NCBI GenBank assembly: GCA_013822345.1 | Contig: PNKH01000003.1 | Location: forward strand, 62,001-126,000 | Direction: 5' to 3' | DNA: 64,000 nucleotides | From: Isosphaera sp. | Lineage (GTDB): Bacteria; Planctomycetota; Planctomycetia; Gemmatales; Gemmataceae | Shown: piece after piece, positions 46,653-54,674 of the stretch | How the letters are laid out: every line of letters starts with the position of its first letter | How positions within the stretch are numbered: position 1 is the stretch's first letter | Translations under genes and position numbers: made by a program | Notes under the pieces: generated by a model | Databases searched by the model: none | The model's input: the letters and a program-made list of their open reading frames with translations, nothing else | What the model was told of the DNA's origin: nothing

Positions 46653-49073
46653 ATGTTCAACCCTCGTGCCTTCCTCAACTCGCGTCCCGACGGGTTCGGC
46701 GTCCTCGAACTCGCGGACGCGCCCCGGCGGTTCGCCCCCCTCCGCCGGACCGACCTCGCCGGTGAGATCGTCGGACCGCTCGCGGCGCTACGGCTCGCCC
46801 AGACGTTCGCCCTCGACGGCGACCCCGACGGCCCGGCCGTCGAGGCGCTGTACCGCTTCCCCCTGCCGGGCGACGCGGCCGTCACCGCCGTCCGGGTGCG
46901 GTTCGGCCAGGTCGAGATCCGGACCGCCCTGAAGGAGCGGGCCGCCGCCGAGGCCGAGTACGCCGACGCGAAGCGGACCGGCCGGCAGGCGGCTCTCGTC
47001 ACCCGCGAGTCGCCGGACGTGTTCACCCTCGCCGTCTCCGGCGTCCGCCCCGGCGAGCCGATCGTCGTGGAGACGGAGTATGTGCAGCTCGCCCGGCCGG
47101 GCCGCGGCGGGTGGTCGCTCCGCGTCCCGCTGACCACCGCCCCGCGATACGTCCGGGCCGACGAGGCGGGGTCGCGCCCCGCCGCCGGGCAGCCGCTCGC
47201 GGTGCTGCGCGACCCCGGCCACCGCTTCGCCCTCGACCTGGCCGTCCGCGGGGCGGCGGGCGTCACCAGCCCGACGCACCGGCTCGCCGTCACCCGCGAG
47301 GCCGACCGCGACCGCGTCCGGCTGCTCGACGGCGACGTGATCCCGGACCGCGACTGCGTCGTCGAGTGGCAGGCCGCGGCGGCCGACCGCCCGGCGCTGT
47401 CGGTCTGGCTCCAGCCCGACCCGGCCGCCGGCCGCGGGTACTTCCTCGCCCTCTGCACCCCGCCCGCCGCGGCCGCGCCGGTCGCCCGGGAGGTGGTCCT
47501 GCTCGTCGACCACTCCGGGTCGATGCAGGGGCCGAAGTGGGAGGCCGCGGACTGGGCCGTCGAGCGGTTCCTGGCCGGGCTCGGCGAGCGCGACGCGTTC
47601 GCCCTCGGGGTGTTCCACAACACCACGCGCTGGTTCGCGCCGGGGCCGCGGCCGGCCACCCGGAAGGCGGTGGGGGAGGCGGTCGCGTTCCTGAAGGCGA
47701 GCCGCGACGACGGCGGGACGGAACTCGGGGTCGCGCTGGAGCAGGCGCTCGGCTTGCCGCGGGCGGACGGCACCCCGGCCCGGCACGTCCTGGTCATCAC
47801 CGACGCCCAGGTGACCGACGCCGGTCGGCTGCTGCGGCTGGCCGACGCCGAGGCCGGCCGGCCGGACCGCCGGCGGGTGAGCGTCCTGTGCGTCGACGCG
47901 GCCCCGAACTCCGGCCTGGCTGACGAGTTGGCGGCCCGCGGCGGCGGGGTCGCCCGGTATCTGACCAGCGACCCGGCCGAGGACGATGTGACGACCGCCC
48001 TCGACGAGGTGCTGGGCGACTGGGCCGCCCCGGCGCTCGCCGGGCTGGCGCTGGAGGTCGACCGCCCCGGTGCCGAGGCCGCCGGCCGGGCGGTGTCGCT
48101 GGTGGTGCCGGGGCCGGGCTCCGCGGTCGACCTCGGCGACCCGCCGGCCGGTCAGCCGGTGTGGGTGGTCGGCCGCGTCCCGCTCGGCGACGGCCCGCCG
48201 CGCTTCGGCCTGCGGGCGGCCGGGGCGGGGACGGTCGCGGAGTGCCGGGCGGTCGCCGCCGACGTGCCCGGTGTGAAGGCGCTGTTCGGCGCCGACCGCC
48301 TCCGCCGGCTGGAGTACCTGGCGCACTCCGGGCTGACCGGCGACGAGCTGACCGGCGAACTCGCCCGCCTCGGGATCGGCCCGGTCCCGGCCGTGTATGT
48401 GGAGAACGCCGCGAAGTCGGTCCGCGGCGTCCTGGTGCGCGAATCGCTCGACAGCGGGCTGCCCTGTTCGGAGACGGCATTCGTCGCCGCGCGGAGCGAG
48501 TCGGGGAAGCCGGTCGCGGAGACGGTCGTCGTGGCGAACGCCCTGCCGGCCGGGTGGGACGCGGGGTTCGCGGGCGCCGCCGGGATGACCCTGTCGGGCG
48601 CGGCGTTCGGCGGCGCCCTGTTCCGCATGGCGTCTCCGGCCGCAGGGGTAAGGGGGCTGCGGGCGGCGTCCGCCCGCCGCGCCCACGCCGCTCCTCCGCC
48701 CCCGGCGCCTCCCCAGCCCGAGGTGCGGTTCGCCGTCCCCGCCGGGCGGCACCCGGCCGCGGACGGGGCGGTGCTGTTCGACGCGGCGGCCGACGCCGGC
48801 CTGCCGGACGCGTGCCGGCTCACCGGGCTGTCGGTGGCGTTCGCCGGCGCGGCGGACGCGGTCGACCCCGGGCTGACCCTCTTCGTGTTCGTCGGCGACA
48901 CGACAACGCCGCGGGCGCGGGTGCGGCTGGCCGACGTGCTGGGCGGCGGCCGGCGGCCGCTCAACCTCCGGCGCGACGCCGGGCAGGCGGTCCGGCTGAT
49001 GCTGGCGGACCCGGCGGGGGCGTGGGCCGGCGGCGTCCCGCCGCTGGACATCGCCCTCGCCTGGGAGACGTGA
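46653..49073 (+). CDS. VIT and VWA domain-containing protein
   Basis: 807-codon frame from ATG 46653; VIT-like AQTFALDGDPDGPAVEALYRFPLPGDAAVTAVRVRFGQVEIRTALKERAAAEAEYADAKRTGRQAALVTRESPDVFTLAVSGVRPGE; MIDAS-like REVVLLVDHSGSMQGPKWEAADWAVERFL. Confidence 0.9.
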   Translation: MFNPRAFLNSRPDGFGVLELADAPRRFAPLRRTDLAGEIVGPLAALRLAQTFALDGDPDGPAVEALYRFPLPGDAAVTAVRVRFGQVEIRTALKERAAAEAEYADAKRTGRQAALVTRESPDVFTLAVSGVRPGEPIVVETEYVQLARPGRGGWSLRVPLTTAPRYVRADEAGSRPAAGQPLAVLRDPGHRFALDLAVRGAAGVTSPTHRLAVTREADRDRVRLLDGDVIPDRDCVVEWQAAAADRPALSVWLQPDPAAGRGYFLALCTPPAAAAPVAREVVLLVDHSGSMQGPKWEAADWAVERFLAGLGERDAFALGVFHNTTRWFAPGPRPATRKAVGEAVAFLKASRDDGGTELGVALEQALGLPRADGTPARHVLVITDAQVTDAGRLLRLADAEAGRPDRRRVSVLCVDAAPNSGLADELAARGGGVARYLTSDPAEDDVTTALDEVLGDWAAPALAGLALEVDRPGAEAAGRAVSLVVPGPGSAVDLGDPPAGQPVWVVGRVPLGDGPPRFGLRAAGAGTVAECRAVAADVPGVKALFGADRLRRLEYLAHSGLTGDELTGELARLGIGPVPAVYVENAAKSVRGVLVRESLDSGLPCSETAFVAARSESGKPVAETVVVANALPAGWDAGFAGAAGMTLSGAAFGGALFRMASPAAGVRGLRAASARRAHAAPPPPAPPQPEVRFAVPAGRHPAADGAVLFDAAADAGLPDACRLTGLSVAFAGAADAVDPGLTLFVFVGDTTTPRARVRLADVLGGGRRPLNLRRDAGQAVRLMLADPAGAWAGGVPPLDIALAWET

Positions 49074-49125
49074 CCAGCACCGGCCGTCGGCTTGCCGAGT
49101 TAGTACACTTTGCCGTGACAAGTAT

Positions 49126-49222
49126 CCAGGCCGTTGGCCTGGGCTGAGGGAGGGCGGCCCTTCGGGCCTCAGACCCAAAGCCCCGAAGGGGCGTACTCCC
49201 TCAGCTCAGGCCAACGCCCTGG
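49126..49222. repeat. Inverted repeat, family R2 copy 2: 27-bp arms with 2 mismatches
   Basis: ccaggccgttggcctgggctgagggag (49126-49152) / ctccctcagctcaggccaacgccctgg (49196-49222); same sequence family as 38905-39009. Confidence 0.93.
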
Positions 49223-49254
49223 GTCGCCCGAATGTTCCGGCCAGGGGGTGTCGC

Positions 49255-50043
49255 ATGGGCGGGTTGCGGGAACTCGACCGGGTCCTGCGGGGCGAGGCGA
49301 CCGACCGGCCGGCGCTGGCGCGCGACGGGCTCGCGGTCCCGGTCGGGCCGCTCCTCCGGGTGTCCGCCCTGCTCGCCGCCGGGTACGGCGTCTGCATGGG
49401 CGTCTACGGGCTGGCGGCACGGGCCGAGCCGGAGGTCCGCCAGCTCCTCGCCGACGCGGTCAAGGTGCCGGCCCTGTTCCTCCTCACCCTCGTCGTCACC
49501 TTCCCGTCGCTGTACGTGTTCAACGCCCTGGTCGGGTCGCGGCTCGGCGCCCGCGAGCTGGCCCGGCTGATGGCCGCGGCGGTGGCGGTCACCGTCGCCG
49601 TCCTCGCCGGCCTCGGCCCGATCGTCGCGTTCTTCTCCCTCACCACCACCAGCTACGCGTTCGTCGTCCTGCTGAACGTGGCCGTGTTCGCGGTCGCCGG
49701 CGGGTTCGGCCTGGCGTTCCTCCTCCGCACCCTGGAGAAGCTGACCGCCCGCCCGGCGCCGACCCCCGCCCCGGCCGCCGAGACCGAGTTGGTGCCGGCG
49801 GGGGAAGACGAAGCCCCGGCCGCGCCGCCGACGCCGCCTCCGGCCCCGCCCGCCACCGACGTGGGCGTCACGGCCGTGTTCCGGGTGTGGGTGGTGCTGT
49901 TCGCGGTGGTCGGGGCGCAGATGAGCTGGGTGCTCCGGCCGTTCATCGGGTCGCCGACCGAGCCGTTCACCTGGTTCCGGCCGCGCGAGTCGTCGTTCGT
50001 CGAGGCGGTGCTGCGGTCGTTCCGGGCGCTGTTCGCGGGGTGA
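49255..50043 (+). CDS. Membrane protein of unknown function (paralog of the next gene)
   Basis: 262 aa; several hydrophobic segments; VKVPALFLLTLVVTFPSLYVFNALVG; GAQMSWVLRPFIGSPTEPFTWFRPRESSF. Confidence 0.8.
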   Translation: MGGLRELDRVLRGEATDRPALARDGLAVPVGPLLRVSALLAAGYGVCMGVYGLAARAEPEVRQLLADAVKVPALFLLTLVVTFPSLYVFNALVGSRLGARELARLMAAAVAVTVAVLAGLGPIVAFFSLTTTSYAFVVLLNVAVFAVAGGFGLAFLLRTLEKLTARPAPTPAPAAETELVPAGEDEAPAAPPTPPPAPPATDVGVTAVFRVWVVLFAVVGAQMSWVLRPFIGSPTEPFTWFRPRESSFVEAVLRSFRALFAG

Positions 50044-50048
50044 CCCCG

Positions 50049-50726
50049 ATGACCACCCTGGCGTTCCGGCTCGTGGACGGGCTGTTGCGCGGCGCCCCGG
50101 CCGCGGGCGGCTGGGGCGCGGGGCTGGCCGTCGTCGTGCTCGGCGGGATGGCCTACGGGGCGGTGATGGGGGCGTCGGCCGGGCTCGGCGGCGACCGCCC
50201 GCTGCAGGTCCTGTTCTCGGCGGTGAAGGTGCCGCTGCTGCTCCTGGTCACCACCGCCCTGGCCCTGCCGAGCTTCTTCGTGATGAACTCGCTCCTCGGG
50301 CTGCGGGCCGACTTCCCGGAGGCGGCCCGGGCGGTGGCGGCCGCCCAGGCGGCGGTCGCGGTCGTGCTCGCGGCCCTGGCCCCGTACACCGCCCTGTGGT
50401 ACGCCACGTCGGCCGACTACCACGAGGCGATCCTGTTCAACGTCGCGATGTTCGCGGCGGCGAGCGCGGCGGCGCAGTGGGTGCTGCGGCGGCGGTACGC
50501 GGCGCTCGTGGCCCGGGACCCGCGGCACCGGGCGATGCTCCGGGCGTGGCTCGGGGTGTACGCGTTCGTCGGCGTCCAGATGGGGTGGGTGCTCCGGCCG
50601 TTCGTCGGCCGGCCGGACCGCCCGGTCACGTTCTTCCGCGACGACGCTTGGGGCAACGCCTACGTCGTCGTCCTCGACCTCGCCTGGCAGGCGCTGACGC
50701 GATGGCCCGGGTGGTCTTTCCCGTAG
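50049..50726 (+). CDS. Membrane protein of unknown function (paralog of the previous gene)
   Basis: 225 aa; VKVPLLLLVTTALALPSFFVMNSLLG; VQMGWVLRPFVGRPDRPVTFFRDDAWGN. Stop TAG 50724-50726 lies in the repeat at 50723. Confidence 0.8.
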   Translation: MTTLAFRLVDGLLRGAPAAGGWGAGLAVVVLGGMAYGAVMGASAGLGGDRPLQVLFSAVKVPLLLLVTTALALPSFFVMNSLLGLRADFPEAARAVAAAQAAVAVVLAALAPYTALWYATSADYHEAILFNVAMFAAASAAAQWVLRRRYAALVARDPRHRAMLRAWLGVYAFVGVQMGWVLRPFVGRPDRPVTFFRDDAWGNAYVVVLDLAWQALTRWPGWSFP

Positions 50727-50783
50727 CACAAGCGTCCTCGCTTGTGCCGCGCCGGGGGGCACAAGCGAGGACGCTTGTGCTAC
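50723..50783. repeat. Perfect inverted repeat, 26-bp arms, 9-nt spacer, at the junction of convergent genes
   Basis: gtagcacaagcgtcctcgcttgtgcc (50723-50748) / ggcacaagcgaggacgcttgtgctac (50758-50783); each arm is itself a hairpin (gcacaagcg-tcct-cgcttgtgc). Confidence 0.97.
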
Positions 50784-51733
50784 GGGGAGACGCCCACGCC
50801 CGGCGGGGGCGGCTCGTCGAGCCGCATTTCCGCCACCTCGTCGACGTGCCCCGGCGAGCCGAAGCCGACGATCGCCGACGACACCGCCGGGTGCGCCAGG
50901 GCGAAGCGCACGGCTAGTTCCGACACCGGGAGCCGGCCCGCGACTCGGTCGCGGAGCCGGCGGGCGCGGGCCAGGTCGCGCTCGTACAGGGCGAGCGGGA
51001 AGAACGGCGTCTTCAGCGTGTGGGCGCTCGGCGGCCGATCGAGCAGGGCCCCGCCGGCGAACACGCGGATCGCGAACACGCCCATCCCGACGGCCGCGCA
51101 GTCGGCGATCACGTTCCCGTAGTCCGCCTCGCCGTCCGCCGACCACGGCACCCCGGCGCTCGGGTTCAGGACGTTGAACGGCACCTGCACCGTGTCGAAC
51201 GCGCCGGACCGGATCACCTCGCGCATCGCGTCCGCCCGGCCGGTGCCGGTCAGCCCGACGAAGTCCGCCAAGCCCTCCGCGCACACCAGGCGGAACGCCT
51301 CAACGACACCCCCGAGCACGTCGCCGGGGGTGAGCGAAGACAGCTCGTCGCCGCGGTGCGCGGTGACGCCGTTGTGCAACTGCAGGAGCGTGACCCGCGG
51401 CAGCCGCAACCGGGCCAGGCTCGCCTCGACCGACCGGCGGACGTAGCCCGCGGCGTCCGTCAGCGCCTCCGGCGGGAGCCGCACCTTCGTGGCGACGTGG
51501 ACGCCGTCCGCGACGCCGAGTCCCGCCAGGACTCGTCCGAGGTTCGCTTCGGACGACCCGTCGCCGTACCCGGCCGCGGTGTCGAACCAGTTGACGCCGA
51601 CCTCGACCGCTCGGCGGACGGTGGCGAGTTGGGCGGCGTGGTCGGCGCCGGTCATCAGCCCGGACACCGGCCCGGCCCCGAACGACACGGCGGACACACG
51701 GAGTTTCGTCCCACCGAGGGTGCGGTACATCAT
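50780..51733 (-). CDS. Aldo/keto reductase family protein
   Basis: MMYRTLGGTKLRVSAVSFGAGPVSGLM...VGVNWFDTAAGYGDGSSEANLGRVL...ATKVRLPPEAL; ATGA overlap with the upstream gene at 51730-51733. Confidence 0.9.
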   Translation of the reverse strand: MMYRTLGGTKLRVSAVSFGAGPVSGLMTGADHAAQLATVRRAVEVGVNWFDTAAGYGDGSSEANLGRVLAGLGVADGVHVATKVRLPPEALTDAAGYVRRSVEASLARLRLPRVTLLQLHNGVTAHRGDELSSLTPGDVLGGVVEAFRLVCAEGLADFVGLTGTGRADAMREVIRSGAFDTVQVPFNVLNPSAGVPWSADGEADYGNVIADCAAVGMGVFAIRVFAGGALLDRPPSAHTLKTPFFPLALYERDLARARRLRDRVAGRLPVSELAVRFALAHPAVSSAIVGFGSPGHVDEVAEMRLDEPPPPGVGVSP

Positions 51734-52590
51734 CCCGCGTCCTCGTCGAAGGCCCGGACCACGGCGCTGTTGTCGAGGTCGCCGAGCCCGCGGGCCACCA
51801 ACCCGGCAAGCAACCCCTCGTGCAGGCGGCTGACCGGCAGGCTCGCCCCGGCCCGGGCCCCGTACTCCAGGATCAGCCGCACGTCCTTCAGGTGCTGGGC
51901 CAGCTTCGCCTCGGGGGCGAAGTCGCCGTCGATCATCTTGCGGCCCTTCGCGTCCATCGCCCGGGAGTACGCCGCCCCGCCGCGGAGGATGTCGAGCATC
52001 TCGCGGACGTCCAGCCCGCACCGCCGGGCGAACTCCAACCCCTCCGCAAGCACCAGCCGGTTCAGCCCGAGCACCAGGTTGACGGCCAGCTTCGCCCGCG
52101 CCCCGGCGCCCCACGGGCCGACGTGGTACCACGCCTTCGCGAACAGCCGGAACAGCGGCTCCGCCCGCGCGAACACCGCCGCCGGCCCGCCCGCGGTCAC
52201 CACCACCTCGCCGGCCGCCGCGACCGCGCTCGACCCGGTCAGCGTCGCGTCGAGGTAGTCGGCCCCGCGGTCCGCGAGTCGCTTGCCGGTTTCCGCCGTC
52301 TCGTCCGGGTCGCCGGTCGTGGTGTCGACCACGGTTGCGCCCGCGACCGCTTCCCCGACCTCGTCGAGCACCGCGGCGACGACCGTGCTGTTCGGCAGGC
52401 TCAGGACGACCGTCCGCGCCGCGGCGAACACGCCGGCCACCGAACCCGCCGCTTCGCCGCCGAGGTCCGCCAGCCGCTGCCGACACTCCGGGCGCGGGTC
52501 GAACCCGACGACGCGCCGGCGGCCGGCGCGGAACCGCCCGGCGAGCGCCCCGCCCATCAGCCCCAGCCCGACCACCCCGACCGGTTCCAC
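51730..52590 (-). CDS. NAD(P)-dependent beta-hydroxyacid dehydrogenase (3-hydroxyisobutyrate dehydrogenase-like)
   Basis: GTG 52590: (V)EPVGVVGLGLMGGALAGRFRAGRRRVVGFDPRPE...DYLDATLTGSSAVAAAGEVVVTAGG...GAGARAKLAVNLVLGLNRLVLAEGLEFA. Confidence 0.9.
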   Translation of the reverse strand: MEPVGVVGLGLMGGALAGRFRAGRRRVVGFDPRPECRQRLADLGGEAAGSVAGVFAAARTVVLSLPNSTVVAAVLDEVGEAVAGATVVDTTTGDPDETAETGKRLADRGADYLDATLTGSSAVAAAGEVVVTAGGPAAVFARAEPLFRLFAKAWYHVGPWGAGARAKLAVNLVLGLNRLVLAEGLEFARRCGLDVREMLDILRGGAAYSRAMDAKGRKMIDGDFAPEAKLAQHLKDVRLILEYGARAGASLPVSRLHEGLLAGLVARGLGDLDNSAVVRAFDEDAG

Positions 52591-52592
52591 CG

Positions 52593-53879
52593 TCAGTCCT
52601 CCAGCTTCCCGGCGGCCGTCGCCGGCACGAACCAGATGACGACCAGGCCGGCGGCGTACACCGCCCCGCTCCACAGCCCGACCCGGGCGTAGTCGCCGGA
52701 GAACTGGTCGAGCAGGAACCCGGCCGACAGCACCACCGCCGCCGCCACCACCCGCCCGGTGTTGAACGAGATCCCGGCCCCGGTCGACCGCACCCGCGTC
52801 GGGAACAGTTCCGGCAGGAACAGCGGCAGCCACCCGAAGTAGGCGATGCCGACGAACCCGAGGAGGAAGGTGAAGAGCTGGAACTGCGGGTGGAACGGGT
52901 CGAGGACCGCGAACAGCCAGGTGCTGACGGCGAGCGCCGCCAGGCTGATCAGGAAGTAGCTCCGCCGCCGCCCCAGGGCACTCGCCACCACCCCTCCGAG
53001 CAGGCTCCCGAACACCGCCCCGCCGGACCGTGTGATCTGCGTCTCCGCCTTCTTCCGCGGGTCCGGGTCCTTCCGCTGCGCCCCGGCTTGCGCCGCCGCG
53101 TGATCCGCCCACGGCACCACCCAATTCGCGTTCGCCGCCGACCCGACCACCGGGATCGCCCCGAGCATGACCCCGAGAACGGTCCGCGACAAGAGCGGCG
53201 GCCGCAAGACCTCGCGGAGCGGCGACGCGGCCGCCGGCCCGACCCGCCGGGCGGCCCGGTTGGCGAGCCACCGCGGCGACTCGGCGACGAGTACGAGGAT
53301 CACGACCCCGAGCACGGCCGGGGACGCGGCGACGAGGAAGGTCCACCGCCACCCGTCGGCGGTGATCGGGTGGTAGTACCCGACGGCGCCGAGGAGGACG
53401 AACCCGACGTTCGCGGCCGCCCCGAGCAGCCCGGCGAGGAGCGGGCGGGAGGCGTCCGGCCACGCCTCGGCGACGAGCGCGACGGCGTTCGGCCACACCC
53501 CGCCGACCCCGAGGCACGCCAGCGCCCGCAGGGCGAGCATCTCTCCGGCGGAGGTGGCGAAGTAGCACGCCAGGGTAAGGAGGGAGTAGCAGAGGACGGC
53601 CCCGCCCATCGCCCGGGTGCGGCCGGCCCGGTCCCCGAGCCACCCGAACAGCCACCCGCCGGCGGCCGCCCCGAACAGGAACGCCGCCTGGTACCACGCG
53701 AACCACCGGGCGACCACCGCCTCCGGCGTGTCCGGCCCGAGCAGCCCGAGCGCCATCTGCCGGTGGACGAGGACGAACAGCGAGATCTCGAGGCCGGCGA
53801 ACATCCACGCCAGGAACGCCGCGACCAGGACGCCGGCGCGCTGGTGGCGGGAGAGCGGCGGGGGCGGAGGCGCGGTCAC
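52593..53879 (-). CDS. MFS transporter
   Basis: 428 aa; WYQAAFLFGAAAGGWLFGWLGDRAGRTRAMGGAVLCYSLLTL...LPLFLPELFPTRVRSTGAGISFNTGR. Confidence 0.9.
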   Translation of the reverse strand: MTAPPPPPLSRHQRAGVLVAAFLAWMFAGLEISLFVLVHRQMALGLLGPDTPEAVVARWFAWYQAAFLFGAAAGGWLFGWLGDRAGRTRAMGGAVLCYSLLTLACYFATSAGEMLALRALACLGVGGVWPNAVALVAEAWPDASRPLLAGLLGAAANVGFVLLGAVGYYHPITADGWRWTFLVAASPAVLGVVILVLVAESPRWLANRAARRVGPAAASPLREVLRPPLLSRTVLGVMLGAIPVVGSAANANWVVPWADHAAAQAGAQRKDPDPRKKAETQITRSGGAVFGSLLGGVVASALGRRRSYFLISLAALAVSTWLFAVLDPFHPQFQLFTFLLGFVGIAYFGWLPLFLPELFPTRVRSTGAGISFNTGRVVAAAVVLSAGFLLDQFSGDYARVGLWSGAVYAAGLVVIWFVPATAAGKLED

Positions 53880-53968
53880 GGCGCCCAGCGTAGCCGGGCG
53901 CCCGGCGATGTCCAGCGGTCGCGGAGCGGTTCAAGTAACCGACCTCCGATGTCGATAGAGGACAGGAG

Positions 53969-53974
53969 TATACT
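53969..53974 (+). promoter_or_regulatory. Possible -10-like element (TATACT) upstream of the 54023 gene
   Basis: gacaggagTATACTtccccaccgtggggg in an AT-richer patch 48 nt before ATG 54023; no convincing -35. Confidence 0.25.
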
Positions 53975-54022
53975 TCCCCACCGTGGGGGGCGTACTCGGT
54001 TCCACACCGACGGGAGAACGAC

Positions 54023-54553
54023 ATGACGCGACGGATGCTGGCCGGCGGCCTGGTGATGGTCGCCCTTTCGGCCGGGGCTTCCGCGGGCGACAAGCCCGCG
54101 CCCGCCTCGCCCCCGCACCCGCAGCTGGAGCGGCTGAAGAAGCTCGCCGGCACCTGGGTCGCGGCCGACAAGGACGGGAAGCCGACCGACCAGGTGGTGT
54201 CGGTCGTCCGGGTGACGGCGGCCGGCAGCGCCGTCCACGAGACGCTGTTCCCCGGCCAGCCGCACGAGATGGTGTCGGTCTACCACCTGGACAAGGGCGA
54301 GCTGGTGATGACCCACTACTGCGCCCTCGGGAACCAGCCGCGGATGAAGGCGGACCCGAAGTCCGGCCCGAACCAGCTCAAGTTCCTATTCGCCGGCGGG
54401 ACGAACTTCGACCCGGCCAAGGACATGCACATGCACGAGGCGACCCTCACCTTCGTCGACGACGACCACCTCGAGTTCAGCGGGGTCGCGTGGGTCAACG
54501 GGAAGCCGGCGGAGGACCACTGCCCGACGTTCAAGCTGGTCCGCAAGAAGTGA
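54023..54553 (+). CDS. Small secreted protein of unknown function
   Basis: 176 aa; signal peptide; HPQLERLKKLAGTWVAADKDGKPTDQVVSVVRVTAAGSAVHETLFPGQPHEMVSVYHLDKGELVMTHYCALGNQPRM. Confidence 0.82.
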   Translation: MTRRMLAGGLVMVALSAGASAGDKPAPASPPHPQLERLKKLAGTWVAADKDGKPTDQVVSVVRVTAAGSAVHETLFPGQPHEMVSVYHLDKGELVMTHYCALGNQPRMKADPKSGPNQLKFLFAGGTNFDPAKDMHMHEATLTFVDDDHLEFSGVAWVNGKPAEDHCPTFKLVRKK

Positions 54554-54609
54554 CGGCGGACGCCGGGATTCGGCGCGTACAGTAGGGGTAACTCCGGCAC
54601 CAGGCCGCT

Positions 54610-54642
54610 GGTTAGCGACGCGTCTGCGACGCGCCGCTAACC
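54610..54642. repeat. Short hairpin (ggttagcg...cgctaacc)
   Basis: ggttagcgacgcgtctgcgacgcgccgctaacc with inner stem cgcgtc-tgc-gacgcg. Confidence 0.8.
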
Positions 54643-54674
54643 GGGACCGGAACCACTTCTCGCGGGCGTGACCC

